A stretch of DNA of 64,000 nucleotides from Cryptomeria japonica (taxonomy: Eukaryota > Streptophyta > Pinopsida > Cupressales > Cupressaceae): the NCBI RefSeq assembly GCF_030272615.1, contig NC_081414.1, positions 914,447,648 through 914,511,647 of the forward strand. Reading direction: 5' to 3'. The notes beneath the pieces are model-generated. The model made no database searches and was not told where the DNA came from. It was given only the letters and a program-made list of their open reading frames with translations. Shown here one piece after another: positions 23,061 through 34,915 of the stretch (positions are counted from its first letter, which is position 1; each line of letters starts with the position of its first letter). The position numbers were made by a program, and so were the translations under genes.

Positions 23061-24689
23061 CTTTCTTTGATATCTTCAAGATTCTTCATTTGAGATATTG
23101 GTTTTCTCCCTCTTCAAAACATATGCACCTTTAGAAGAGCTCATAAAAAAACAAAAATATAAATAAATTCTTTATGTTTCATCTATATATCTCCTCTTAT
23201 CTTCAAATAACATGTATAATATTGATTCTAATGGAAGTGTAATTTATTAAAAAATTAGTTAGTCATTAGGGGAAAACAGATGTATTTTAGTCTATCATTT
23301 GACAAGGATTTCAAAAGTAAACAATAAATTTGCTGGAATTGAGAGTTATAGCACAAAAATTTGTCTTAGGAAAAGGAATCTATGAGGGATGAAAAATACA
23401 ATTGGTAGATGCAATTGTTATATACCCTTGTTCATGTTTCTTAGAAAACACAAGTACAAAGTGTTGTACAACATCTATAAAGCCCATCACTACATATTTT
23501 TACTTATAAGAGATAAGCCTTTTCCATTGGAATTTTTTGGGGTTGTATATAGTGCTAGAGAACTCCTCTTTTATGGAAAAAAACAAAACCTTATCCATAA
23601 AAAGTTAAGGGATTGTTAATTGGTGTTGATAATTTTCACCATTTGTCCTAAATAAACCTTAAATTTTGTATATGAAATTAAAGTTAGATATATTCTATTT
23701 TAAAGTTAAATAAATTGTTCACAGGAACATGAATATGTAAACACAATCATGTTTTTATGACCTAAAAAATATTTTTTAGTCATTTTAAATGTTGAAGTAT
23801 ACTTCCACTTAGAAATGAGCTTTACTATAGATTCAACATAGAGTAGTTATATGTAGTTGCAATATTATTTAACTACTTCTTCTTGAGTTAGTAACTTCAC
23901 CATTGGATTTGATGTGGTAGGAAGTAATGGAAACCAAGATGGTAACATGCCATATAGAAGATAATGGTATTTAAATTAAAAAAATTATTTAAAATTTTTT
24001 CCTATTATTTGAGATCTATATTTCTTAAACAGTAAATAGAAATGATAAAAGAAACTTTAATAAAATAATATATAAATAAAATGAAAAAACAATGGAATGT
24101 TGTCTTCAAAATATTTTTTGCTAGTTTTCATAACAAGCTGAACTATAAAGCGGCTCTTCTTGGCTTTAGTTTGCATAATGATATCATTGATTATTCTATT
24201 AAAAAAATTATTATAAGACATATTTGGAAAGTCAGGTGTTCTACTATGTTCTCAAGCAATTATTTTCAATAAAATGGTATTTCAATGGTTTAGTCTAAAT
24301 ATTTTTAGGTGGCTTTCTTGTTTTCATAGATCCCATACCTTGTTATACATGACTCAGCTTTGTCAAGTTAAAGATCAAAGTGAAAAACTTTAGAAAAACT
24401 ACCATATAGAAATTTTGTTAAATTTTCAAGCTATGTAATGACTTTTATATGTAGTGCCTTCTATTGGCCTATGTAATTTGATGTCTTTCTCTCTTAATTT
24501 CTTGCTATTATTGGTGCTCCTTGTTGGCTTATTATATTACATTTGTGTTGTGAATTATTCTACTTCAGCTATTATTATTTGTAATCCCACTTTGATTCAA
24601 TATAAAAATAAATAAAAATAAAAATTAAACTGTCTAAACTCTAGGCAAAAAAAAATTTTGTCAATAAAAGTGGATTATTCCACTAAACA
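23061..24689. other. AT-rich spacer between L1 and L2 (copy 1)
   Basis: No gene is recognised. Short frames (for example 23389-23619 and 24081-24272) are also present in copy 2 at 52108 and 52800. They show no domain, and their sequence conservation is no better than the surrounding non-coding DNA. The 24570-24670 stretch is A-rich. Confidence 0.5.
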
Positions 24690-25179
24690 TTTTTATTAAT
24701 ATTTTTTATTTTTTACATAGGATTCAAAGAGAATACTAGGGGAAAGAACCCTGGGAAGAAAACCTTCAGTCACAACTCATAAAATAAACCTATAGTATCT
24801 AATGGATCAATTTATACACCCTGCCCAAAACCACATAAAAAATGCAGTCACAACACATATAATATCAGTTTTGCATAGAGCCCATATGACAATTTGCCAA
24901 AAAAACCCATCGAATAATTTTCAAACATAGACTCCATAACTATTATCAATGGAAGAAGACAAAATTTTCCAAAGCCCTGTGCCAAATCGCATGAGCCAAA
25001 AAACTTCTTGCCAAAAAAGAAAGCATCAAAAAACCTTTGAAAAAACACTATTATATCAAATACCATGACCTCAAACTCTTCTACAGACAACGAACATGAA
25101 TACTTGAAATGAAAGGGGAAAGCGTGAATAATTATCATCATAAAAATTTACATCGACGTTACTCAAGAAAATCATATGA

Positions 25180-28100
25180 CTATTGTTGTAAACCTTCCCA
25201 TACCCTAGAAGGAATTTCCTCAAAACCCACCTCTTGCTGTTTAGCATTGCTATCAATGGCTATATTTGCCAAATAATCTGCAATCTTATTAACTTCTCTA
25301 TAACAATGGGATACCAAGAAAGATTCAAAAAATTCTAATTTTTGTAAAATGGGATCAAGTATATACTGCAAATTCCAACAATTTGATTTCTTTTTCATAA
25401 CACATTGAATAATCACCATAGAATCACCTTCAATTATTAAGTCCTTAATTCCCAAAGAGATTGTCATATCCAATCCAAAAGACAAAGCATGAAATTCCGC
25501 ATAATTGTTAGTTTTAAAACCAATAGCATGACACTTAGCTCAAATAAAATTTGCATTATGGTCATAAATTACCATGCCTACCCCAGCCAGCCTAGGGTTA
25601 CCATGAGAGGCCCCATCAAAATTCAGTTTAAAGTGCCCCTACAGAGGAGGTTTCCATCTAGCAGAGCATCTCTTACCTATTGCATCATTCATTTTTAAAA
25701 TTGAACCATGAGAGGGTAAAACTGACAGCAGCTTCCAAACTCTAGTAACTCTACTATCCCAGTGCAAAAAAGAAGTAAGATTTTCCAAATTCTTATAAAT
25801 AAATGACAAAGCAACCTTAGAGACTGAAGACTCAATTTTTAATAGAACCTCAGACACAGGAGACCTTGTTTTTTTAAATATCATGTTGTTTCTCTCTAGC
25901 CAAACATTCCAAATCACAATAGATGGAGATATGATCCAAAGGCATGCATACAAAGATGAGGCAAACATAAAGGGCCAAGATCTAAAATGGGAAATGAGAT
26001 CCTTACCAATAAAAAAGGATATATTTAACTTCTCAAACAACCACTGGCAACATTCATAAGCATAATCACAATGTAGGAACAGGTGTGAGGAAGATCCCAA
26101 ATTTTTTTACAAAGGACACAAGGGAAAATAGTAGTAATATCAAGCCTATCTAGTCTCATACCTGTAAGGACTCTGTCCTGAACTACCAACCAAGAAAAGG
26201 CTCCATCTTTGGGAAGAAAATCCGAATTCCAAAACAACTTATAAGGCCAAGAAGATAAATCTTTAGCAACCATAAGAGAGTTGTAACCATCTTTAATAGT
26301 GTACTTACCAAAAATATTCTTTGTCCAAATAAGTTCATCCTCAGAATCAGAAAGAAACACAATTCTATCCCCCAAAATCTTTTCAAAATCTAATTTCATG
26401 CTTTGATCAACATCTAAGAAATCAATCGACTTCCATCTAGCTAGCTTAAGGGGTCCACTAGTCACAATTTCAAAATATTCTACTACAAAAACACCCCAAA
26501 GGGAGGAAAGAACACTGATCAGAGGAGGCCAATCCCTAATATTCACCAAAGGTGTGTGTCCATTCCATACTTCATCCTAGAATCTGATCTTTCTACCATT
26601 ATGAACAATCCATGAGAGATGAGGCAAAATAACTGATCTACATTTACAAAGGAAATTCCAAATAGCAGAACCCGAAGGCAAATTTGAGACTTTAAAAATG
26701 CACTCTCTCGGTCCATTATTTAAATATTTGGCAAACATAATCTATGCCCATAAGGAGCTAGGCTTGTCATATAATTTCCAAACCAACTTAGCACCTAAGG
26801 CTAAATTCTGATTCTCTAGACTCCGAATTCCCATTCCCCCAAGTTCTTTAGGCAAACATACCTTATCCCATGCAACTAAAGGGAGTTTCTTCTTGCCATA
26901 TTTATTATTGTTCCAAAGAAAATATCTAACAATATCCTGTAAACTAACAATGGCTGCTTTTGGAGACTTCAAAACAGACATGAGATATATGGGAACAACA
27001 TTCAAAAACAACTTGATGAGAACAATTTTACCTACCAAAGTTAACCATCTATGATTCCATGAGAGAATTCTTTTAGAAATGACCAAAATAATCTTATCCC
27101 AAAAACCAATCTTATCCTGCTTAACAAAGAAAGGAATCCCAAGGTAAGTACATGGAAGATTTCCAGTCTCAAATCCCCAAAAGGATTGCAACCTATGCTG
27201 AACCAGTTGTGATGTATTAAGGAAAAAAATATTTGATTTCTCACCATTCACTTTCTGACCAAAAAACGATGCATAATTTTGTATTATTCCTTTAATCACT
27301 TTTGCCTCAACTAACAAAGCATGTCAAAATAATAGAGTATCATCTGCAAAGAGACAATGAGAAATACTTTGGGGAATATTCTGAATCCTTATACCTTTCC
27401 AAAGCCCCCCCACTTTAGCAGCCCTAATAGCCCAACTAAAGGTTTCAACTATGAGAATAAACAAAAAGGGAGAAAGGGGATCTTCCTGTCTCAAACCCCT
27501 AGAGGAAGTGTAAAAACCACAAAGAGAACCATTAATTAAAACAAAGAATCTTGTAGAAGAAATACATGCACGAATCCATTTGACCCAGGCCTTGGAAAAA
27601 CCTAACTTCTCAAGAACAACACATAAAGCCCCCCGCTCTACTCTATCATAAGCCTTCATCATGTCTAGTTTAAGTATCATGGCCAGGGTTCTTTGGGTGG
27701 GAATAGAATGTAGTACCTCATGTGCTACAATTGCACCCTCTGTTGTCTCCCTTCCGGGAACAAACCCACCTTGCTTGAATAAAATGATCCTAGGTAGAAT
27801 TTTTGCTAACCTAAGGGAAATTGCCTTCGTAAATATCTTATACAAAGTGTTACATAAAGCAATGGGGCAGAAGTCAGCAAAAGTCTTAGTATCCTCTTTT
27901 TTAGGAATAATTGCAATCATTGTACTATTAAGTTCTTTTAAAATGGTCCTATTCCTCCTAGATTCCTCGAGAGCCAATAAAACATCATTTCCAACAAATG
28001 CCCAACATTTTTAAAAAAATAAAGGAGTAAAACCATCTGGTCCAGGGGCTTTATCCAGATTCATGGCAAAGATAACACTCTTAACTTCTTTTAAGGAAAA

Positions 28101-29426
28101 GGGAGACATCAACATGTTATTGTCTTCCAAAGATACTAAAGGAGGAATATTAGATATAATATCATTGCTGAGATTTCTATTTTCCGAACATAATAATGAC
28201 TTAAAAAACCTAATTGCCTCTGAAGCAATGTCCTCTGGCTCTGTCAATAAATTCCCATTCTAACACTGAATACAAGATATCCTATTCTTACATCTCTGAA
28301 TCTTAGTTGAAGAATGAAAAAATTTTGTGTTCTTGTCACCATCTGAAAGCCATAACTCTCTAGATATTTGTCTCCAATAGATTTCCTCTCTAGCTAACAC
28401 CTCCTCAAGCTGTAATTTTAGTGACTTAAATTCATCAAAAACTTGTGGCACCATACCATGTTGAAGCACATGAGTATTAAAACACTCAATTGTATCTTGA
28501 ATCCTTTGTTTCTCATAAAAAATGTTCTTAAAATGCGAGATATTCCATTCCCTAATATTCAATTTCAAATAACTTAACTTCTTACCAGTCTAAAACATAC
28601 GGGACCCAAAACAAAAAGGAGCAGAATTCCACCATTTCATATGCAAAGGCAAAAAGGAAGAATCCCTAAACCACATGAGGTCAAATTTAAATGAAGACTT
28701 AAAAGAAACCCTATCCTCAATAACTGAAAGGGAAATTGAAAAATGATTAGAACCTGAGACCGATAGAATAGAGAAAAAGAATTCAAAATCTGAGTCAATC
28801 CAATTCTCAGATAACAAAAACCGATCTAATCTCTCAGCAATTTGAGAAAAATCCCTTCTCATGTTTGTCCATATGAAAACCCCATTTTGAGACTTACAAT
28901 AAGAAAGGCTCATATCAGAAATGAAATCCCCAAAGTCATCCATAATCCTTTTATTAGGGAAAACACCTCCTCTTTTCTCATCTAAATCAGTGATAGCATT
29001 AAAATCGCCCCCGAAGATAATAAAGGAACCATGTTTTAAGAGAGAAGAAATCCTCTTTAATTCACCCCATAACTTACTCTTCCCTTGAATTCTTGAAGGA
29101 GCATAAATGTTAAAAAGCCAGAATTTAACCTTCGAAATCTTGCTTATAACTAAAGCCATCATCCAATTTGTAGCAGATGCCACTAACTGTACCTCAATAT
29201 TATATTTATTCCAAAGCAGTGCCAAACCTCTTGAAGCACCACAAGCCAGAGAAGAAAGAAAATTCCACCTTCTCCAAGATGAAAAAACCAAATCAGCAGA
29301 CTCCTTTGACAACTTTGTTTCTTGCAACATAAAAATATTGCACTTAATTAAGTCCATTTGGGACTTAATTAAGTGTCTCTTGTTAGGGGAATTTAAGCCC
29401 CTAACATTCCAAGAAATAATTATCAT
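25180..29426 (-). pseudogene. L2 ORF2: endonuclease, reverse transcriptase, RNase H
   Basis: ATG 29426. The apurinic-type endonuclease (29426-28680) shows ISWNVRGLN, QETK, IYAPSR, GGDFNAI and GSNHFS; the usual Asp before the catalytic His is Asn. RT (28250-26740) has IAIIPKKEDTKTFADF, GGFVPGRETTEGAIVAHEV, RGLRQEDPLSPFLF and CLFADDTLLF. zf-RVT lies near 26150-26040. RNase H (25600-25180) has NFDGAS, YAEFHAL, EGDS and NKIADYLA, so all four acidic residues are kept. One frame covers 29426 to about 26030 with stops at 28590, 28260, 28011, 27324 and 26742; a frame change follows. Length and order match plant L1-type LINEs. Confidence 0.85.
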
Positions 29427-31494
29427 TGTCCTCGAGGGGAGGCCAAAGCTCCCCTCTCCCCATTAATTGGAGAATTTTTGCTTTCCCCAAAGCAACCTTG
29501 CAAATTACGTTTCACAGCCCCTGATCTTGTCACAGGTGGACTAGTCATGAATCTTTTACTCCTCTTTCTTTTTACACTTATAGGAGTTAAGCGTGTTTTC
29601 TTAGGCCTACCAAGAGAGACCAAATGCCTGCCTTGCCCACTAGTAGGAGAAAGGGACAAAGTCTTTTGAATTCCAACATCAATTTTCATTTGAGTCTTAA
29701 GATTATTTGGAGGCCTACCTCTCCTAGGAGAAACCACCGTAGGTGAAAAAATGGGAGTTGTTTGGACAATTGGTAAACTCTTGCATGACTTTGGAGAAGC
29801 TAGGATAAATGGATTATCTTCAAAACCCAACTCTGTTGTAGCCAAAACCACAAAAGGATTAGCAGATGCAGAAATTGGAAGGGTCGAGTTTATACCCCCC
29901 AAATCATTTTCAATTGAACAAACAACTCTATCAGTAATACCCTCATCCATTTGATGTGCATGATTGTTAAAAATACATGTACTTGCTGAACCAAATTCTC
30001 ATCTGGCATAATAAAAGGGACAACCTCTGACGGATTACTATTCCCTAAGGAAGATTCATTAGCCATATTAATTTCAACATTCAAAGGGGAATTATTAGAC
30101 ACCAAATTCTTAATTTCTTGAACTAAAGAAGCATCATTAGGAAAACCTATGGCAAGTACCTGTTTAATAGTTTCCATATCAACCACTGCATTTTTATCTA
30201 AATTCACATTCTTTGAAGAAACCAAAACCTCCTTTTGAGTGCATGAAGACAAATTGTCATCCTTACCCTTTGTGTGATTATTTGGCATCTTAGGGCAATC
30301 TATCATCAAAGGGTGATCTACTCCATTCATCGGGGGATTACAATCCGCTATACCCCTATCATTAGAAAATGTCTTCAGTAAAGACGAAAGTGAGACCGAA
30401 CCCGAAGTGTGATCATTTGGTTTCCCAGAACTACGACACAATGGATTATTTTCAAGATTAATGTGACCTGTTTCTACCAATTTATGCGAAGAGACATTTC
30501 CAAATCCTTCAATCGAAGGTCCCACCGACAAACTATCTTTATTAAGGGATTTAGGGATAGAGTCAAAAACCTACTGGTTTTTCTTAAAATCCATAAGTAA
30601 AGAATCATGCAAAAGTAAAGGAGACTTAAGAAGCTCCGTATCTAATTTTTCAATTGACTGGTACCAAATACCATCATGAGACTTTATATTACAAGTACGG
30701 GGGCAAACATTGTTAGGGTTAATAAGAACACGAATTTTTGCCAGAACCTCCCCCTCTACAAAGTCCATTTTAGATGTTAAAAAAGTTTCAATAGTATTTC
30801 CAATTTTCTCAAGAACATCTGGATCCATAAATTCAAAAGGAATTTTAGGTAAACCAAACCAAAAAAGAATAAGTTTCGAACTAGACCAAGAAGGAACAAA
30901 AAAATCTTTCCAAGCCACAATTGAAATTAAATATTTTTCAAACCAATGATGCGAAGTTCTTAATACCTCATCTCTGAAAGAAGGAGAATCAAAGACAATA
31001 ATAAAAGAATTCGCAGACAATAATTGAAAATAATGTATATCCCCCCATCTTTTCTGCAATTTATGATAAAGCTTTAACAAACTAATTTGATCACCCCAAA
31101 TTTTTCGATAAATAGAATTCGTATGCAAACAATTCGCTTTCTTATCGACATAGGAACCTAAAAGATCGATACAAGGGATAGGAGCCCAAACCTGTGATGA
31201 AGAAACCTCGGGTAGAATAGGATCAGAAGGTATCTTACTTACTTTTTCTGGACTAGCTTCCTTGAGGTTCACATTTACCTTATTTCCCACCTGCTGTGAA
31301 GAAACCGAAACCCTAGCTGCAGTCTGCTTATTTGCCAAGCCAACAACCCTAGCAAACGTTCGCTGATTGCCTAGATCCAAAGACCATTTCCTCGAAAAGC
31401 CCTTAAATTGCTTCTCAGAATTCCCATGATTCGCACCATTATTAAAACACCCTTGAGTGAATCTTCTTCTATTGTTATTCTGCCTCCATGCCAC
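29423..31494 (-). pseudogene. L2 ORF1: nucleic-acid-binding protein (DUF4283-like)
   Basis: ATG at 31494 starts a basic N-terminus (MAWRQNNNRRRFTQG). Residues about 130-290 resemble the DUF4283 region of plant LINE and retroelement gag-like proteins, with the word FGLPKIPFEFMD. A stop at 30571 and a frame change near 29930 interrupt it. The last part is Ser/Pro/Arg-rich (29950-29423). The stop codon overlaps the ORF2 start by four bases (ATGA at 29423-29426). Role: RNA binding in the LINE RNP. Domain assignment is from recall of pattern, so moderate confidence. Confidence 0.65.
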
Positions 31495-31573
31495 ACTGCG
31501 TCTGTTTCTAAAGAAGCCTTGAAAGTATTTTGAAGCTGGCCAAAAAAAGCTTGTTATTTCCGCTCCGGTTTAC

Positions 31574-31684
31574 CTGTATCACCATGTCCTTCCATCTACC
31601 TTTCGTGTAGACCCACTGTGGAACATGAGGCGGGTCTTCCCAGCCCACATCTGCCCATGAACCCAAATGTCCTCTATCAACCAT
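31574..31684 (-). CDS. Possible first coding exon of a host gene (37 codons)
   Basis: ATG 31684 is preceded in frame by TGA and opens exactly 37 codons (MVDRGHLGSWADVGWEDPP...), ending CAG before a GTAAAC donor at 31573. Upstream (to about 32570) the sequence is less AT-rich than its surroundings and includes a TTAGGGTTTTAGAGAAGG word typical of plant 5' UTRs. LINE L2 begins within about 80 bp downstream, as if inserted in intron 1. No second exon was found. The protein family is not recognised. It may instead be a chance ORF or part of the LINE 5' region. Confidence 0.35.
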
Positions 31685-33436
31685 GTCCGATCACTGTATT
31701 ATGCTGATTTGATGTTACCCCAACTGTAGCGATAACAATGCAAGCAAACTTTTACTAACAATCAACCTCAAGATGATTGGCAGGTGTCATCCTTTGCTGC
31801 TGTCACAAACAAGTCTGAGTATGACAAAGTTATCTGCTACTAACAGTCTGAAAACCTCCTCCCAAATGCCGATCTCCAAACCAAATGACAGCATCTTCAC
31901 CTAGGGCGAAATAGATCAATTAAAAAACATTCAATGATGAAATCGTGGTATTACAAGGAGGGCAGACCAGTCAGCTTCGGCTCCTTCAGAATAATTAAAA
32001 ATTGACACCAAACCTCCAACTAATGACCTTAACATTATCGCCTTAAGCCTCACTGCCCTTTGGAACTATTTGCAATCATAAATCGATGCATCAAATGGCG
32101 TAGTCTGATGAAGTATGAAGACACGGACCTGCAGAAGTTCGGATCACCAAAGTTATTGAAATGCTCACTAAACAGCCCTCCAATATGTCCCAAAGGGATC
32201 GCCCATTACTCCTATTAATTTAGGAATTATCCAAAGTGGAAATCGAAGCATGAAGAGAGTGGTGTGAACAAAATCGTGGAAGCCTAGGGTCTGCAACTCA
32301 TGCGTCAACAACAGCAATATAATTCATCCTTTCCAACAAGTTCACTTTGTGTATATCATGGCATTTCATGAAGCCGCATTCCTTCAAAAATAATTCGTAT
32401 CCCTTGTTCAAGCTTCAGCATTTGCATACAACTATTCAAATTACACAATTTCCCATTCTGTTTATGCCTTCATGGAAGTCCATACCCGATTCCAAAGTTG
32501 CCGTTTTGGCACAGGCAGGAAGGATGCGCAGTTTCGGGGTGCTCCTTCTCTAAAACCCTAATTTTGTGCGAAATGGCGATATGCTTCGTGATTTCGCTTC
32601 CCAAAGACGCCCTTACATTTAATAAATTTCAGTAGAATTCGCAGAAATCTACACAAGTGCATATCCTTCAAACCATGTAGGCAGAAATAAAATTTTGTAC
32701 AGTTCGTTGCGTTTATTAACATTAATTGTTTGAAACTTTCTTAACTTTTTCTTCAATTTTTTTAAAATTACGAGTAAAACATATTGATAAGCTGTGGATA
32801 GCATGAATTCATAGTTAAGTTTTTTTACTAAGTATACCATAATAAAATCGAAATTAAAATTAAAGCTAAAATTACTTTTAAAATCTCAATCAAAGAGATC
32901 AATTTGTAAACACTAAAGTGATCGTCGAAACTTAATTCAATTGTTACAATATTATGCTAGCATTACAGCAGCATTGAATTTCATGGTAATGATTTTAGTT
33001 TCAAATCAATGAAAGTTTAAACTAGTCTATTTGAGAAGAAAAAATATTTCAGAAATTATATTAGAATTAATGTTCATTTCTTGTAAATTGATTGTCATTT
33101 GAATCTAGAGCATTCTTACATATTTATTTAATATACTCTTTTAAGGAATTTTAGTGTGGTTTTTGACATTAAGCATATATTTCATATTGATGTAGGAAAA
33201 AAAGAATTAAATAGTTTCATTTATATGAACAAATAGATCAAGCTACTTAAATATTATCCAATCTAAGAATCAAAGAATCAATAATGATTTTATTCCTCTG
33301 GTGTATCAAAATATTGTGACACAAAAGAACCCATATACAAAAATCGATTCCTCTAAAAGAAATCTTTATTAATGTAAAAAATTAAAAAATTCTATACAGT
33401 AATGTAACTGCTGCTATGACTCCGAACTAGTAAATA
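31685..33436. other. Spacer between possible exon and polygalacturonase 3' end
   Basis: 31685-32640 is relatively GC-rich with a telo-box-like AAACCCTAA at 32553 and may be promoter/5' UTR of the minus-strand exon. 32650-33430 is AT-rich and includes the polygalacturonase 3' flank. No further coding sequence is supported. Confidence 0.4.
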
Positions 33437-34095
33437 TTAGAGGCAGGGGGTTGGGCTTACAGCCCCAACATCAACTGCGGTCACGTGTGCATTTTTACAC
33501 AAAAATTGAGCATCTGCTTTTCCATCGTTATAGCTCAACTTTATATGGTCTACTTTGACTCCTTCACAAGGCACACTTTGGCTGCATTCAAAAGCAATTG
33601 CAGCATTTGTAGCCGATGTTCCAGTTATGTTCTTGTATAGCACATTACTGATATTCACACCAGAATTACCCTGCAAAAGTATAACAACAAAAAACATAAA
33701 ATATTTGTCATCATTAATTGCAACTGTTGTAGTAATATTAGATAATGTATACCTTTGTAGGAATTCCATATGGAGAATAATATTGGTCAATTATAACGGG
33801 ATTTTGTACGTTGTCCATTTTTACATTTTGGAATGTTATATCAGTTGCAAAACCGTTCCATCCCTGCCAGGTTTTGATCCTTACTCCATTCTGTGTGTCG
33901 TGAAAAGAAACTCCACTGTCTGTTACGTTCTTTACAGTAGCAAGGGTGTTATCTTCACCAAGACTTCCAATACTTCATTACATACAACACAAAACCAAAA
34001 TTCTTTAAGTACCCAACATTGTTTTCTAACACATCAATTTATTGAAAGAAAAAACTATATTTATGAATGCTACCTCATTCCATGCCCTGGCCCAC

Positions 34096-34100
34096 ATGTA
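34096..34100. repeat. Target-site duplication of element E, left copy
   Basis: ATGTA, repeated at 39755-39759. Removing the element and one copy restores the polygalacturonase reading frame across the junction (codons for V-T-C-G-P-G). Confidence 0.95.
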
Positions 34101-34801
34101 TGTAAGGAAGCAAAGGTGTGCGGAAACGCTTCCTACGTTAATCTTGAGAGAACGGTTATACAACTTTCAACTTAAATATTACTAAGATATCAAGAAATGC
34201 ACAATAAAGCATAAACAAAATAGCAATGAACACATAACACAGTGATTACCGTGGGGAAACCCTTCTGGGAGAAAAACCCCACCCTCCAAAACTTGCACAA
34301 TGTATTATCAAATCAAGCTGATTACAATACACTTGCAATGCAAGTTCTTACAAGAGCGCATAACCACAACTCGAACTCAGAGAAACTCCTTCTAGCATCC
34401 AATCTTGCAAAAAACTCAATAATCAAACTCCTCCCCAAGCCCTCCTTTTATAGTGATTTTACAACCTGGAAACCACTTGTGGTTTTACAAAACCATGGGC
34501 TTAACCACCATGCCACATGGTGCCCATTTCTTGACATTTACATTTCCAAAATGGAAAAACAACCAGGTTAAAATAGTAATCCCGTCCATAATTTTGTCCC
34601 CTAGCTTAGACCCTTTTAAAAGTCACAAAATGAGTCATTAAGGCTCTAAAAATGGCCCACCTATATTCTACTATGGACAAGACTCATTTTTAACAACTCA
34701 CTAACCATTTTCCAATGCATAAACATGTGGAAAAATATCTCAAACAAATTCTGGAATTTTCCAGAAAAAGACTGCAAGGTTGAGACACATGTTTCTCAAC
34801 A
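34101..34801 (-). repeat. 3' LTR of element E (701 bp)
   Basis: Minus-strand TGTTGAGAAACATGTG start at 34801 and CTTCCTTACA end at 34101. It contains a TATA-like CTATAAAAGG (34453-34444) and two small perfect inverted repeats near 34474-34525. Confidence 0.95.
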
Positions 34802-34915
34802 TTCTCTCACTTGTCGAACACCTTGCAAGAGTCAGGGGATCCAAAATATCATGGACTTAATTGCTAGGGGCCGAGAGGCCCATAGACTCTGAACACCATC
34901 TAAATTTCTCTATGC

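Larger units (their letters stand above)
17035..25762. repeat. Segmental duplication, copy 1 (about 8.7 kb)
   Basis: The sequence is collinear and in the same orientation as 47045-54490. The left edge is at a shared TTAGAAAC (17035 and 47045). The right edge is at CCCAG (25762 and 54490), where element D begins in copy 2. I count about 10 differences in a 330-bp sample from 25141 (about 3%). It contains GC-rich non-coding sequence, an unknown ORF, LINE L1 and the 3' part of LINE L2. Copy 1 keeps 1207 bp (19600-20806) that copy 2 has lost. Confidence 0.9.
24690..31560 (-). mobile_element. LINE L2: nearly full-length non-LTR retrotransposon
   Basis: Minus strand: ORF1 (31494-29423), ORF2 with endonuclease, RT, zf-RVT and RNase H (29426-25180), a short 3' UTR and an A-rich tail (plus-strand T-rich, about 24690-24718). 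The exact 5' end is unclear, somewhere between 31495 and 31573. Its 3' part is included in the segmental duplication, so L2 inserted before that event. Confidence 0.8.

Noticed and set aside
23389..23619. Small protein gene, repeated at 52108 in the other copy
   Set aside because: Its presence in both copies follows from the duplication. The reading frame is altered at the 3' end and shows no constraint.
32553..32630. Plus-strand gene start with telo box AAACCCTAA and ATG at 32573
   Set aside because: The frame stops after about 17 codons with no splice donor in good context. The minus-strand exon at 31574-31684 is a better explanation of this region.
33555..34175. 206-aa plus-strand open frame
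   Set aside because: Antisense shadow of polygalacturonase exons 7-8 and the element E LTR; no domain or codon signal.
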